Shown piece after piece: positions 31,617 through 41,216 of a stretch of 64,000 bases of DNA. The position numbers were made by a program, and so were the translations under genes. This stretch comes from Acidisoma cellulosilyticum (GTDB lineage: Bacteria; Pseudomonadota; Alphaproteobacteria; Acetobacterales; Acetobacteraceae), in NCBI RefSeq assembly GCF_020621385.1, contig NZ_JAESVA010000002.1, positions 62,001 to 126,000 on the forward strand. Direction: 5' to 3'. The notes beneath the pieces are model-generated. The model worked only from the letters and a program-made list of their open reading frames with translations, was not told the origin of the DNA and searched no databases. Numbering within the stretch: the stretch's first letter is position 1; each line of letters opens with the position of its first letter.

Positions 31617-34600
31617 GTGTCACGTTTCTTTATCAATCGCCCGGTCTTCGCCTGGGTCATCGGCATCGTCATCATGATGATGGGTGCCATCTCCATCATG
31701 CAGCTGCCGATTTCGCAGTTCCCCTCCATCGCACCGCCTGAAATCGCCATCACCGTGACCTATCCCGGCGCTTCCGCCGAGACCGTCGCGGATACCGTCA
31801 TTCGGCCAATCCTTCAGGATATGACCGGCCTGGACGGCCTGGAATACGTGAACTCCCAGGCCCAGGCCAACGGCTCGATGGAAATCGACCTCACCTTCAA
31901 GCAGGGCACCGACCCTGACATTGCCCAGGTGCAGGTTCAGAACAAACTCTCGCTCGCGGAAGCCGTGCTGCCGACGGAGGTGACCCAGGAAGGCATCTCG
32001 GTCGTCAAGCAGTCGCGTAACTTCTTCCTCATCGTCAGCCTGGTTTCCACCGACGGCAGCATGGGTCAGCATGATCTTGCCGATTACATCGCATCCAACC
32101 TGGAAACGCCGCTGACGCAGATCACGGGTGTCGGCAACTACACGCTGTTCGGCTCCGAATACGCCATGCGCATCTGGGTCGATCCCGACAAGCTCTACAA
32201 ATACGGCCTGACGATCGATGACGTGACGACGGCCATCGCCGCGCAGAACATCCAGGTCTCCTCGGGCGAATTGGGCGGCCTGCCGGCGGTCAAGGGTCAG
32301 CGCCTGGATGCGCTGATCGTGGGTCCGACGCGTTACACGGACCCGCAGCAGTTCAATAATATTCTACTCAAGGTCGAGACCGACGGCTCCCGCGTGCTGC
32401 TGAGCGATGTCGCATCCGTCGAACTCGGCGCGCAGAGCTACAGCGCGTCCGCGCTTTACAATAATGAGCCTGCTTCCGGTATCGGCCTGCAGCTGACGCC
32501 GGGTGCCAACCAGCTTGACGTCGAAAAAGCCGTGAAGGCCGAACTGGCCACGCTGCAGACGCGCTTCCCGCCTGGCATTCAGATGACCTACCCGATCGAC
32601 AGCAAGCCCTACATCACGCTGTCGCTGGAAGACGTGGTGCAGACGCTGGCGGAAGCCATCGCCCTCGTCTTCGTCGTCATGCTCATCTTCCTGCAGAACT
32701 TCCGCGCGACGCTGATCCCGACGATCGCCGTGCCGATCGTGCTGCTGGGCACCTTCGGCGTGCTGAACGCACTCGGCTATTCCATCAATACGCTGACCAT
32801 GCTGGCCATGGTCCTGGCCGTCGGCTTGCTCGTCGATGACGCGATCGTCGTCGTCGAAAACGTCGAGCGTTTGATGGAGGAAAAGAAGCTTTCGCCGCGA
32901 GAGGCCGCCATCGCGTCGATGGAGGAAATCTCCGGCGCGCTCGTCGGCATCGCCCTGGTGCTCTCGGCCGTGTTCCTGCCGATGGCCTTCTTCGGCGGCT
33001 CCACCGGCGTGATCTACCGCCAGTTCTCCATCACCATCATCTCGGCGATGTCGCTGTCGGTGCTGGTGGCTCTGATCCTGACGCCGGCGCTTTGCGGCAC
33101 CATTCTGAAACCGCGCAAGAGCGACCCGATGGTGGGCCGCAGCCCAGCTGCCATCTTCAACCGTGGCTTCGAGCGGGCACGCAAAGGCTATGGCCGCGGC
33201 GTCAGCGGCATGATCCGCCGCTCGCCCATCACGATGTTCGTCTTCGCGCTCATCGTCGTCGGCGCCGGCTATCTGTTTACCCATATGCCGTCAGGCTTCC
33301 TGCCGAACGAGGATCAGGGGCTTCTGCTTGGCCAGGTTTCCATGCCGGCAGGTGCCACGGCGGAGCAAACCGGCGAACTCCTGCATGATGTGACCGCCTG
33401 GACGCTGGCGCATGAGAAAGGCACCGTACAGCTCGTCTTCACGGTGAATGGCTTCAACTTCGCCGGCCGCGCGCAGAACGCGGGCTTCGTCGCGATCCGC
33501 ATGACGGATTGGAGCAAGCGCACAAGGCCAGACCAGACGCCGGGCGCCGTGGCGATGGCCATCAACAGGCATTTCTTTGGCAACCGGGATGGCCAGGTCT
33601 TCATCCTGGAACCGCCTGCGGTTCTGGAACTCGGCAATGCGTCGGGCTTCGATTTCGAGCTGCAGGATGCTGGCAATCTCGGTCATGATGCGCTCTATGC
33701 CGCGCGTAACCAGCTGCTCGGCATGGCCGCGAAAGACCCGTTGCTGATGGCGACCCGTCCCAACGGCCTGAACGACGCGCCGCAGTACCAACTCGATATC
33801 GATCGCGAGAAGGCCTCGGCCTATGGCGTCACGATCGCTGCCATCAACGACACCATCCAGGGGGCGCTCGCGTCCGACTACGTCAACCAGTTCATGCGCG
33901 GCGGTCGCGTGAAGCAGGTCTATGTCCAGGGTATCGACAGCGCCCGCATGCTGCCCTCGGATATCGGCAAGTGGTATGTCAACAACGCAACCGGCGGCAT
34001 GGTGCCGCTCAGCACCTTCGTGACCGGCCATTGGGTCACGGGTCCGCAGAAGGTCGAGATCTATAACGGTCTGACCTCCTTCGAATTCCAGGGTGCGCCG
34101 GCACCAGGCGTTTCCTCCGGTGCCGCGATGGCCGAGATTACGAAGCTCGTCGCCAAGCTGCCCAAGGGCATCAGCTTCCAGTGGACCGGCTTGTCCTACG
34201 AACAGGTGCAGGCCGGATCGCAGACCGGACCGCTCTACGCGATCTCCGTCCTCGTCGTGCTGCTCTGTCTGGCGGCGCTGTATGAAAGCTGGCCGGTGCC
34301 CTTCGCCGTCATGCTCGTGGTGCCGCTGGGTCTCATCGGTACCATGGCGGCAACGGCGCTGCGTGGATTGGACAATGACGTCTACTTCCAGGTCGGCATG
34401 CTGACGACGGTCGGTCTGGCGGTGAAGAACGCCATTCTGATCGTGGAATTCGCCAAGCATTTCTACGACAGCGGCATGTCGCTGGTGGAATCGGCGCTGG
34501 AGGCTGCCCGCGAACGTCTGCGGCCGATCCTGATGACCTCCATCGCCTTCATCTGCGGCACCTTCCCGCTGGCGATCGCGACGGGGGCCGGTGCCTCCTC

Positions 34601-34763
34601 CCGTATCGCCATCGGCACCGCCGTGGTCGGCGGCATGCTGTCGGCGACCATCCTCGCCATCTTCTTCGTGCCTGTCTTCTTCGTCACCGTCCTCGGCCTG
34701 TTCCGCGTCAAGCCGCGGCCGATCGAGGGCAAGCACCATACGACCCCGGCGAAGGAGCATTGA
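31617..34763 (+). CDS. RND multidrug efflux pump, HAE1 family
   Basis: A 1048-residue proton-driven pump (AcrB/MexB type). It starts FFINRPVFAWVIGIVIMM, the standard first helix, from a GTG. Helix 4 holds the paired proton-relay aspartates in GLLVDDAIVVVENVERL. Two large periplasmic loops and 12 helices fit the length. GLTVKNAILIVEF-like block (GLAVKNAILIVEFAKHFYD) and RLRPILMTSIAFICGTFPLA are HAE1 signatures. The end overlaps the outer membrane factor region by a few bases. Confidence 0.96.
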   Translation: MSRFFINRPVFAWVIGIVIMMMGAISIMQLPISQFPSIAPPEIAITVTYPGASAETVADTVIRPILQDMTGLDGLEYVNSQAQANGSMEIDLTFKQGTDPDIAQVQVQNKLSLAEAVLPTEVTQEGISVVKQSRNFFLIVSLVSTDGSMGQHDLADYIASNLETPLTQITGVGNYTLFGSEYAMRIWVDPDKLYKYGLTIDDVTTAIAAQNIQVSSGELGGLPAVKGQRLDALIVGPTRYTDPQQFNNILLKVETDGSRVLLSDVASVELGAQSYSASALYNNEPASGIGLQLTPGANQLDVEKAVKAELATLQTRFPPGIQMTYPIDSKPYITLSLEDVVQTLAEAIALVFVVMLIFLQNFRATLIPTIAVPIVLLGTFGVLNALGYSINTLTMLAMVLAVGLLVDDAIVVVENVERLMEEKKLSPREAAIASMEEISGALVGIALVLSAVFLPMAFFGGSTGVIYRQFSITIISAMSLSVLVALILTPALCGTILKPRKSDPMVGRSPAAIFNRGFERARKGYGRGVSGMIRRSPITMFVFALIVVGAGYLFTHMPSGFLPNEDQGLLLGQVSMPAGATAEQTGELLHDVTAWTLAHEKGTVQLVFTVNGFNFAGRAQNAGFVAIRMTDWSKRTRPDQTPGAVAMAINRHFFGNRDGQVFILEPPAVLELGNASGFDFELQDAGNLGHDALYAARNQLLGMAAKDPLLMATRPNGLNDAPQYQLDIDREKASAYGVTIAAINDTIQGALASDYVNQFMRGGRVKQVYVQGIDSARMLPSDIGKWYVNNATGGMVPLSTFVTGHWVTGPQKVEIYNGLTSFEFQGAPAPGVSSGAAMAEITKLVAKLPKGISFQWTGLSYEQVQAGSQTGPLYAISVLVVLLCLAALYESWPVPFAVMLVVPLGLIGTMAATALRGLDNDVYFQVGMLTTVGLAVKNAILIVEFAKHFYDSGMSLVESALEAARERLRPILMTSIAFICGTFPLAIATGAGASSRIAIGTAVVGGMLSATILAIFFVPVFFVTVLGLFRVKPRPIEGKHHTTPAKEH

Positions 34764-34765
34764 GC

Positions 34766-36193
34766 ATGAGCATTCGTCGCCTTGGATTGAGCAGCCTGCT
34801 GCTACTATCCGTTTCCGCCTGCAGTCTGATCCCGGACTATCACCGGCCGGACAGCTCGGTCGCACCCACCTGGCCGGCCGGTCCCGCCGGCCAGTCCGCC
34901 GGGGCGATCGGCGGGGCGACCGCCGGCGATCTCGGCTGGTCGCAATTCTTCACCGATCCGGTGGCGCAGGACCTCATCCGTCTCGCTTTGGAGAACAACC
35001 GCAACCTGCGCGTGGCCGCGCTGAACGTGCAAAGTGCGGAGGCACAGTACGGGGTCGACCGCGCGAGCCTTTTCCCGGCCATCGACGCCAATGCGGGGTA
35101 TGAGGCGTCGAAGACGCCGGGTGACACCGTCGGCACGACAGGTCAGCAGAATGTCCGCGAATACAGCCTGGGCGCGGAAGCCTTGTCCTGGGAGCTGGAC
35201 CTGTTCGGCGCGATCCGCAGCAAGGCGAAATCGGCCAAGGAAACCGCCTTCGCCAATGAGCAGACGGCGATCGGCACGCAGCTGACGCTGGAGGCCGAGG
35301 TCGTCTCGGAATATCTCGCCTGGCTCGCCGACCGCCAAAGCCTGGCGGTTGCGCAGGATACGGTAAAGAGCGAGGCGGATTCGGTGCGTCTGACCCAGCT
35401 TCTGCTGGCCAATGGCACCGACACCGCGCTGGACGAGGCGCAGGCCGAAGTCACGCTGCGCACCGCGCAGGCAAGTGTGGCGCAATATCAGCGCGCCGTC
35501 GCGGAAGACATGGACGAGCTGGTTCTGCTGGTCGGCGCGCCGATCCCCGGCGACGTCGAGCAGCGGATGGAGGCCGTGAATTTCCTCTCCGACGAACCCA
35601 CCTTCCCGGCCCTGTCCGCCGGCGTGCCGTCCGATCTGCTGGCGCGGCGGCCGGATATCCGCGCGGCCGAGCACACCTTGCTTGCCGCCAATGCCAATGT
35701 CGGCGCGGCGCGGGCGGCGTTCTTCCCGTCGATCACGCTGACGGCGAGCGGCGGGCGGGCGAGCAGCGCGCTGAACAATCTGTTCGGTGCCGGCCAGGGT
35801 AGCTGGCTCTTCGAGCCGCAGGTCAGCGTGCCGATCTTCAACGCGGGGTCCAACTTCGCCAATCTCGACATCGCCAAGGTCGAGAAGCGGGTGGAGATCG
35901 CGGATTATCAGGAGACCATCCAGACGGCCTTCCATGATGTGTCCGACGCGCTGGTCTCCCGCGACACCTATGCCGACCAGATCGCGGCCCAGCAGGCCTT
36001 GGTCGCGGCGGATCAGAAGAACTACGATCTCTCCTCCATGCGCTTCAAGGCGGGGATCGATGCCTATCTGACGGTGCTGGTGGCCGAGGAATCGCTGTTC
36101 AGCGCCAAGCTGAACCTGATCGCCCTGCAGCTGTCCGAGCAGCAGAATCTGGTGACGCTCTACAAGGCCCTCGGCGGCGGCTGGAAGAGCTGA
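34766..36193 (+). CDS. NodT-family outer membrane efflux lipoprotein
   Basis: A 475-residue TolC-like outer membrane factor. Lipobox VSAC with Cys19 predicts a lipid anchor. PDYHRPD, LIRLALENNRNLRVAALNV, the repeated Ala-rich helices and VPSDLLARRPDIRAAEHTLL are typical of OprM/NodT proteins. The ATG at 34766 has a strong GAAGGAG site 8 bases before it; a TTG two codons upstream overlaps the pump stop. It completes a self-contained tripartite pump. Confidence 0.94.
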   Translation: MSIRRLGLSSLLLLSVSACSLIPDYHRPDSSVAPTWPAGPAGQSAGAIGGATAGDLGWSQFFTDPVAQDLIRLALENNRNLRVAALNVQSAEAQYGVDRASLFPAIDANAGYEASKTPGDTVGTTGQQNVREYSLGAEALSWELDLFGAIRSKAKSAKETAFANEQTAIGTQLTLEAEVVSEYLAWLADRQSLAVAQDTVKSEADSVRLTQLLLANGTDTALDEAQAEVTLRTAQASVAQYQRAVAEDMDELVLLVGAPIPGDVEQRMEAVNFLSDEPTFPALSAGVPSDLLARRPDIRAAEHTLLAANANVGAARAAFFPSITLTASGGRASSALNNLFGAGQGSWLFEPQVSVPIFNAGSNFANLDIAKVEKRVEIADYQETIQTAFHDVSDALVSRDTYADQIAAQQALVAADQKNYDLSSMRFKAGIDAYLTVLVAEESLFSAKLNLIALQLSEQQNLVTLYKALGGGWKS

Positions 36194-37067
36194 GCTTTCT
36201 CGACGATTGTTGCCTTCTACTTTTCGGGCGCTCTACTTTTGCCGCCTGCCACCTTCTTCGTCTTCCCCGGGCTTGTCCCGGGGACCTACCCGCTGCGGCG
36301 CCGCGACGCCGATGTGGCGCCTGGGCGGTTAGACCCGCGCAACAGGTGCGCGGGCGACGAAGAATAGGGAGATGCGGCGCTTTATCCGTAATCGTCTCTC
36401 GCTACTTTTGCCGCCCACGACCTCCCCTATCGTCTTCCCCGGGCTTGTCCCGGGGACCTATCCGCCGGGGCGCCACGACGCCGATGTGGCGCCGTAACGG
36501 GTAGACCCGCGCAACACGTGCGCGGGCGACGATGAATAGGGAGATGCGGCGCTTTATCCGCAATCGGCTCCCGCTACTTTTGCCGCGCACGGCCTCCCCT
36601 ATCGTCTTCCCCGGCTTCATGCCGGGGATCTACCCGCTTGGGCGCCGCGACGCCGATGTGGCGCCTGAACGGGTAGACCCGCGCAACACGTGCGCGGGCG
36701 ACGATGAATAGTTCTGTCGCGGCGATCAGATATCGCCTTGTCCAGACGCGCAACACGTGCGCGGGCGACGAAGAATAGGGAGATGCGGCGCTTTATCCGT
36801 AATCGTCCCTCGCTACTTTTGCCGCCCACGACCTCCCCTATCGTCTTCCCCGGCTTCATGCCGGGGATCTACCCGCCGGGGCGTCGCGACGCCGATATGG
36901 CGCCTGCACGGGTAGACCGGCGCAACACGTGCGCGGGCGACGGTAGGGGGCCGCGGGCGACGGTAGGAAGGTGCGGGCGTGGTGATGGCTTCGTGCTTGG
37001 GCGACGATAGGGGGTGTGAGCGACGGAAGCGCTTCCGGCTTTCACCCGGCCGTGACACCTTGGGCGG
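36194..37067. repeat. Noncoding tandem palindromic repeat array
   Basis: No gene is supported here. A unit that starts CTACTTTTGCCGC recurs at 36233, 36402, 36574 and 36813 (periods 169, 172 and 239). Each unit has three stems: TCCCCGGG/CCCGGGGA-type, GGCGCC...GGCGCC around GCGACGCCGATGT, and CCCGCGCA/TGCGCGGG. A truncated extra unit, preceded by about 35 unrelated bases (36711-36745), explains the longer third period. The end (36938-37014) decays into short GCGGGCGACGGTAGG-like repeats. Small open frames inside are by-products of the repeat. The core ACGCCGATGTGGCGCC is shared with the element at 41997-42180. Confidence 0.85.
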
Positions 37068-38384
37068 ATGATCGAATCCGCGACCCTGCCCGCCGACACC
37101 CGCCCGACCTTCGCTGCCATGCTGGCCGATCCCAGGCTTTGGCTGATGATCGGCTTCGGCTTCGCCTCCGGCCTGCCCTTGCTGCTCTCAGGCTTTACGC
37201 TCCGCTATTGGCTGTCGGAGGGGAATGTCAGCCTCAAGCTGATCGGCCTGACCGCTGAAATCGGCCTCGCCTATTCCCTGAAATTCCTCTGGGCGCCGGT
37301 CTTCGATAATGGCGCGCCGGGCTTCCTGCGTCGCCTCGGCCGGCGTCGCGGCTGGCTGATGGCGGTGCAGCCGCTGCTCACTTTGTCCTGCCTGCTGATG
37401 GTGCTGGGCAACCCGACGGCCCCGGCCCTGCTCATCGTCTTCGCCGCCATCCTCGCCTTCTGCTCGGCCAGTCAGGACACCATCATCGACGCCTGGCGTA
37501 TCGAGACCTTCCCGCAGGCGCGGCAAGGCACGGCGCTCGCCGGCTATGTCTGGGGCTATCGCGCGGCCATGCTGGTCTCGGGCTCCGGCGCCATCGCGCT
37601 GGTGGGGCATATCGGCTGGCATGGCGTCTTCGCGGTGATGGCCGCGCTGACGCTGATCGGACCCGTCGTCACGCTGTTGGCGCGGGAACCGGTGCCGGAC
37701 GCGACCGTCGCCCATATGCTGGCGGGCCACACCTCCTTCGCGCAGCGCTTCGCGCGATCGGTGATCGAGCCGCTGCAGGAATTCATCCGCCGGCGCGGGG
37801 CGATCGTGATCCTGCTGTTCATCGTGCTGTTTCGCCTGGGCGAGGCTTTGGCCGGCACCATGCTGGTGCCCTTCTACCGGCATCTGGGCTTCGACCGCGT
37901 GCAGGTTGCCGTCGCCAATGGCCCGATCTCGCTCGCAGCCGTGCTGATCGGCGCGCTGCTCGGCGGCTGGCTGGTGGCGCGCATCGGCACCGGGCGCGCT
38001 TTGCTCATCACCGGCTGTTTTCAGACGCTGTGCATGTTCATGTATGTGCTGCTGTCCTATTCGGCCGGCAGCCACCACATGCTGACGGCGACGGCGGTGG
38101 TGGAATCCTTCGCGGAAGGCCTGGCCGATGCCGCCTTCCTTACCTACCTGTCGTCGCTCTGTTCGCTTGCGCATACCGCGACCCAATATGCGCTTCTGTC
38201 CTCGATCGCCGCCCTCGCGTCCCGCACCGTGGGCGGTCTGTCGGGCTTTATGGTGCCCACGCTCGGCTGGCACGGCTTCTACGTCATGACGGCGCTCGCA
38301 ACGCTTCCCTCCATCGCGGTGATGGTCTACCTGCTGAAATACTATCCGCCGGAAAGGCGGGCATTAGACGGGAGAGTTAGCTGA
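37068..38384 (+). CDS. AmpG-like MFS permease
   Basis: A 438-residue major facilitator resembling AmpG, which imports anhydro-muropeptides for cell wall recycling. MIGFGFASGLPLLLSGFTLR matches the AmpG first helix, YSLKFLWAPVFD the following loop, and SASQDTIIDAWRIETFP the AmpG QD-x-x-D-A-R/W region. It ends by overlapping the start of the CoA-transferase A subunit by one base, an odd pairing by function. Some AmpG-like proteins in alphaproteobacteria transport other anions or CoA-linked metabolites, so specificity is open. Confidence 0.85.
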   Translation: MIESATLPADTRPTFAAMLADPRLWLMIGFGFASGLPLLLSGFTLRYWLSEGNVSLKLIGLTAEIGLAYSLKFLWAPVFDNGAPGFLRRLGRRRGWLMAVQPLLTLSCLLMVLGNPTAPALLIVFAAILAFCSASQDTIIDAWRIETFPQARQGTALAGYVWGYRAAMLVSGSGAIALVGHIGWHGVFAVMAALTLIGPVVTLLAREPVPDATVAHMLAGHTSFAQRFARSVIEPLQEFIRRRGAIVILLFIVLFRLGEALAGTMLVPFYRHLGFDRVQVAVANGPISLAAVLIGALLGGWLVARIGTGRALLITGCFQTLCMFMYVLLSYSAGSHHMLTATAVVESFAEGLADAAFLTYLSSLCSLAHTATQYALLSSIAALASRTVGGLSGFMVPTLGWHGFYVMTALATLPSIAVMVYLLKYYPPERRALDGRVS

Positions 38385-39094
38385 TGGCTTTGTCCAAGGT
38401 TCATGCCAGCGCCACGGAGGCCCTGGCCGGGCTCCTCCGCAACGACATGCTGATCCTGTCGGGCGGCTTCGGCCTTTGCGGTATCCCGAGCGCGCTGATC
38501 GCGGCCATCCGCGAAGCCGGCGTGACCGGCCTCACCATCGTTTCCAACAATGCCGGCGTCGACGGCGTGGGCCTGGGCGTGCTGCTGGAAACCAAGCAGG
38601 TCAAGAAAATGGTCTCCTCCTATGTGGGGGAGAACAAGCTGTTCATGCAGCAGTTCCTGGCGAACGAACTGGAAATCGAATTCAACCCGCAGGGCACCTT
38701 GGCCGAGCGTATTCGCGCCGGCGGCGCCGGCATTCCGGCCTTCTTCACCCGCACCGGCTATGGCACGGCGGTCGCCGAGGGCAAGGAGACGCGGGAGTTC
38801 GACGGCAATTGGTTTGTCATGGAACGCGGCATTTTCGGTGATCTGGCCGTCATCCACGCCTGGAAGGGCGATACCGAGGGCAACCTCATCTACCGCAAGA
38901 CCGCGCGCAATTTTAATCCGATGATGGCTTCGGCTGCGAAGACAACGGTGGTCGAGGTCGAGGAATTGTATGAGCCCGGCACCTTCGACCCCGACCATAT
39001 CATCACCCCCGGCATCTATGTGCAGCGGATCGTGAAGCTGGATGCGGTCGATAAGCGGATCGAGCAGCGCACCGTGCGCAAGCGCGCCGCTTAA
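38384..39094 (+). CDS. scoA: Succinyl-CoA:3-ketoacid CoA-transferase subunit A
   Basis: A 236-residue family I CoA-transferase alpha subunit. [20 protein letters not shown] is the CoA-binding glycine loop; [20 protein letters not shown] and [14 protein letters not shown] are conserved. With the B subunit it moves CoA from succinyl-CoA to acetoacetate for ketone body or polyhydroxyalkanoate metabolism. The ATG overlaps the AmpG-like stop (TGATG). Confidence 0.94.
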   Translation: MALSKVHASATEALAGLLRNDMLILSGGFGLCGIPSALIAAIREAGVTGLTIVSNNAGVDGVGLGVLLETKQVKKMVSSYVGENKLFMQQFLANELEIEFNPQGTLAERIRAGGAGIPAFFTRTGYGTAVAEGKETREFDGNWFVMERGIFGDLAVIHAWKGDTEGNLIYRKTARNFNPMMASAAKTTVVEVEELYEPGTFDPDHIITPGIYVQRIVKLDAVDKRIEQRTVRKRAA

Positions 39095-39100
39095 AGTACA

Positions 39101-39170
39101 AAAGTTTTTTGGTTCTTTTTTTAAAAAAAGAACGGAGGCGCTTCTTTTTGAAAAAAGAAGCAAAAACTTT
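39101..39170. repeat. Nested AT-rich palindrome between scoA and scoB
   Basis: A 70-base A/T-rich structure in a GC-rich operon. Outer arms AAAGTTTTT (39101-39109) and AAAAACTTT (39162-39170) enclose two hairpins: GTTCTTTTTTT/AAAAAAAGAAC (39112-39133, perfect, no loop) and GCTTCTTTTT/AAAAAGAAGC (39140-39161, 2-base loop). The fold is a three-way junction. It can act as a partial terminator or mobile palindromic unit. Confidence 0.85.
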
Positions 39171-39188
39171 CGATCATGGAGACAGCCG

Positions 39189-39839
39189 ATGCCCTGGACA
39201 CGTGACGAGATGGCGGCCCGCGCCGCCCAGGAATTGCAGGATGGTTTCTACGTCAACCTCGGCATCGGCATCCCGACGCTGGTGGCGAATTTCATCCCCG
39301 ACGGTATGCAGATCATCCTGCATAGCGAAAACGGCATGCTCGGCATGGGACCGTTTCCGTATGAGGGCGAGGAAGACGCCGACCTCATCAACGCCGGCAA
39401 GCAGACGGTGACGGAACTGCCGACGACCAGCTTCTTCGACAGCGCCGAAAGCTTCGCCATGATCCGTGGCGGACATATCAACCTCTCCATCCTCGGCGCG
39501 CTGCAGGTGGCCGAGAACGGCGACCTTGCGAACTGGATGGTGCCGGGCAAGATGGTCAAGGGCATGGGCGGTGCGATGGACCTTGTCGCCGGCGTCAAGC
39601 GCGTCGTCGTGCTGATGGAACATACCGCCAAGGGCGAGGCGAAAATCCTCAAGGAATGCACCCTGCCGCTGACCGGCAAGGGCGTGGTCGACCTTATCGT
39701 CACCGATCTCTGCGTCTTCGATGTCGGTCGTCCGGGACTGACGCTGGTCGATCTTGCGCCCGGCGTGACGGTGGAAGACGTGCGCGCAAAGACCGAAGCG
39801 CCCTTCGCCGTGCATACCAATCTCGCGAAAGCGGCCTGA
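39189..39839 (+). CDS. scoB: Succinyl-CoA:3-ketoacid CoA-transferase subunit B
   Basis: A 216-residue beta subunit. ATG at 39189 follows a GGAGA site. [20 protein letters not shown] is the family opening, and the catalytic Glu that forms the glutamyl-CoA thioester lies in [26 protein letters not shown] and [18 protein letters not shown] are also conserved. It lies 94 bases after scoA, with a nested palindrome in the gap. Confidence 0.95.
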   Translation: MPWTRDEMAARAAQELQDGFYVNLGIGIPTLVANFIPDGMQIILHSENGMLGMGPFPYEGEEDADLINAGKQTVTELPTTSFFDSAESFAMIRGGHINLSILGALQVAENGDLANWMVPGKMVKGMGGAMDLVAGVKRVVVLMEHTAKGEAKILKECTLPLTGKGVVDLIVTDLCVFDVGRPGLTLVDLAPGVTVEDVRAKTEAPFAVHTNLAKAA

Positions 39840-39846
39840 ACTTCCC

Positions 39847-40242
39847 TTGTCCCTGCCTAGGGTCGGCTGCGGCGCGGCCATTCTGAAGGACGGGTTTCTG
39901 CTTCTGGTGCAGCGCCGCCGCGCACCGGAGGCCGGAAGCTGGGGCCTGCCCGGCGGCAAGGTCGATCCTTTCGAGCGCGTGGAAGACGCCGTTGCGCGCG
40001 AAATTGCCGAGGAACTCGGCATCCGCATCGAAGCCCGCCATTTGCTATGCATCGTCAACCAGATCGACGAAGCAGCCGGGGAGCATTGGGTGGCGCCGGT
40101 CTATCGCGTGGACCGCTTCGAAGGCGAGCCCAGGCTGATGGAGCCGGAGGCGCTGGCTGGTCTCGGCTGGTTCGCGCTGGATGACCTGCCCGCGCCGCTG
40201 ACCGAAGCGACGCGGCAAGCGCTGGCGACCCTCAGGTTTTAG
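39847..40242 (+). CDS. NUDIX hydrolase
   Basis: A 131-residue NUDIX protein with a perfect Nudix box from Gly37 (GX5EX7REUXEEXGU: Gly37, Glu43, Arg51-Glu52, Glu55-Glu56). It binds Mg2+ and cleaves a nucleoside diphosphate linked to another group; substrate unknown. The TTG start is 7 bases after scoB, so it is probably in that operon. Its 3' end overlaps the convergent LysR gene by 11 bases. Confidence 0.9.
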   Translation: MSLPRVGCGAAILKDGFLLLVQRRRAPEAGSWGLPGGKVDPFERVEDAVAREIAEELGIRIEARHLLCIVNQIDEAAGEHWVAPVYRVDRFEGEPRLMEPEALAGLGWFALDDLPAPLTEATRQALATLRF

Positions 40243-41119
40243 GCCCGAACCAGGCGGCCATGCTGTCGATGAAGCTGCGCAAGGTGGCAGCCATCAGCGC
40301 GCGATGCGGCACCAGCGCATGCAGCGGCAGATCGCGCAGGTGCCAATCGGGCAGAACCGCCACCAGCCGGCCTTCCGCGATCGCACGCTCAACCACGAAA
40401 GCCGGCGCCACCAGCAGCCCTTGGCCCAGCAAGGCCAGTTCGAGCAGAAAGCCGATATCGCTCGCCTGAACCCGACCGCTTACGGCAATGCTCTCAACCT
40501 TGCCGTCCGGCCCTGTCAGCGCCAGCCGGTCCGGCGTCGCGGTCTGGCTGTAGATCAGCATCTCCTGCCCCGAGAGATCGGCCGGCACCCGGATCGGCGG
40601 ATGACCGGGCTTGGCCGCGATCAGCAGCGGAAAGGTCGCGAGCCGCCGGGCGATCAACCCGGAATCCGGCAAGGTGCCGAGACGCAGCGCGAGGTCGAAC
40701 CCTTCGCCCAGGAGATCGACCCCACGCTCCGACAGATCCATCTGCAGCGTCACGTCCGGATAGCGGGCCATATAGGCATGGACGGCCGGCGCCAGGGCGC
40801 CGGTGCCGAAGGCGAGCGGTGCGGCAACCCGCAGCAGGCCGCGTGGCTCGGTCTGCTGCGCGCCGACCTCGGCCTCCGCCGCCGCGATCTCGTCCAGAAC
40901 CGCGATGCAGCGCGCCAGATAGACCCGTCCGGCGTCCGTCAGGCTGAGCTGGCGCGTGGAGCGGTTGAGCAAGCGCAGGCCGAGCCGCGTCTCCAGATCG
41001 CGCAGATGACGCCCGGCCATTTCGGCGGAAAGCCCATGCCGACGCCCGGCCGCGGCAAGGCTGCCGTCCTCTACGGCCGTGCGGAACACCGCCATGCCGG
41101 TCAGCCGATCCAAGGCCAT
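40232..41119 (-). CDS. LysR-family regulator
   Basis: A 295-residue LysR protein starting MALDRLTGMAVFRTAVEDGS, with the winged helix SLAAAGRRHGLSAEMAGRHL and a substrate-binding domain (GLLRVAAPLAFGTGALAP, LALRLGTLPDSGLIARRL). This is the subgroup common beside oxidoreductase and hydrolase genes. It is divergent from the alpha/beta hydrolase at 41217 and is its likely regulator. Confidence 0.9.
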   Translation of the reverse strand: MALDRLTGMAVFRTAVEDGSLAAAGRRHGLSAEMAGRHLRDLETRLGLRLLNRSTRQLSLTDAGRVYLARCIAVLDEIAAAEAEVGAQQTEPRGLLRVAAPLAFGTGALAPAVHAYMARYPDVTLQMDLSERGVDLLGEGFDLALRLGTLPDSGLIARRLATFPLLIAAKPGHPPIRVPADLSGQEMLIYSQTATPDRLALTGPDGKVESIAVSGRVQASDIGFLLELALLGQGLLVAPAFVVERAIAEGRLVAVLPDWHLRDLPLHALVPHRALMAATLRSFIDSMAAWFGPKT

Positions 41120-41155
41120 TACCTATCCTCAGTTCTGATCGTATCTGACAGACGG

Positions 41156-41181
41156 CTGATTATCAGTTTTCACATCCGGAT
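41156..41181. promoter_or_regulatory. Palindromes between lysR and alpha/beta hydrolase
   Basis: Two perfect palindromes stand close together in the 97-base divergent spacer: CTGATTATCAG (41156-41166) and CATCCGGATG (41172-41181). Their position suits LysR binding sites, though neither is a clear T-N11-A box. Confidence 0.4.
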
Positions 41182-41216
41182 GCATCTTCCGATGACCGCA
41201 AGCAAGGAGTTGGATC

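Noticed and set aside
33291-34865. A 524-codon minus-strand frame opposite the RND pump
   Set aside because: Same shadow effect; it spans across the pump end and the outer membrane factor start with no recognisable motif.
36233-37014. CRISPR-like regular repetition
   Set aside because: Units are about 170 bp and nearly continuous, with no short repeat/unique spacer alternation and no cas genes.
36402-37058. Short open frames of 60-90 codons in the repeat array
   Set aside because: They are near copies of each other produced by the repeat itself and have no ribosome sites.
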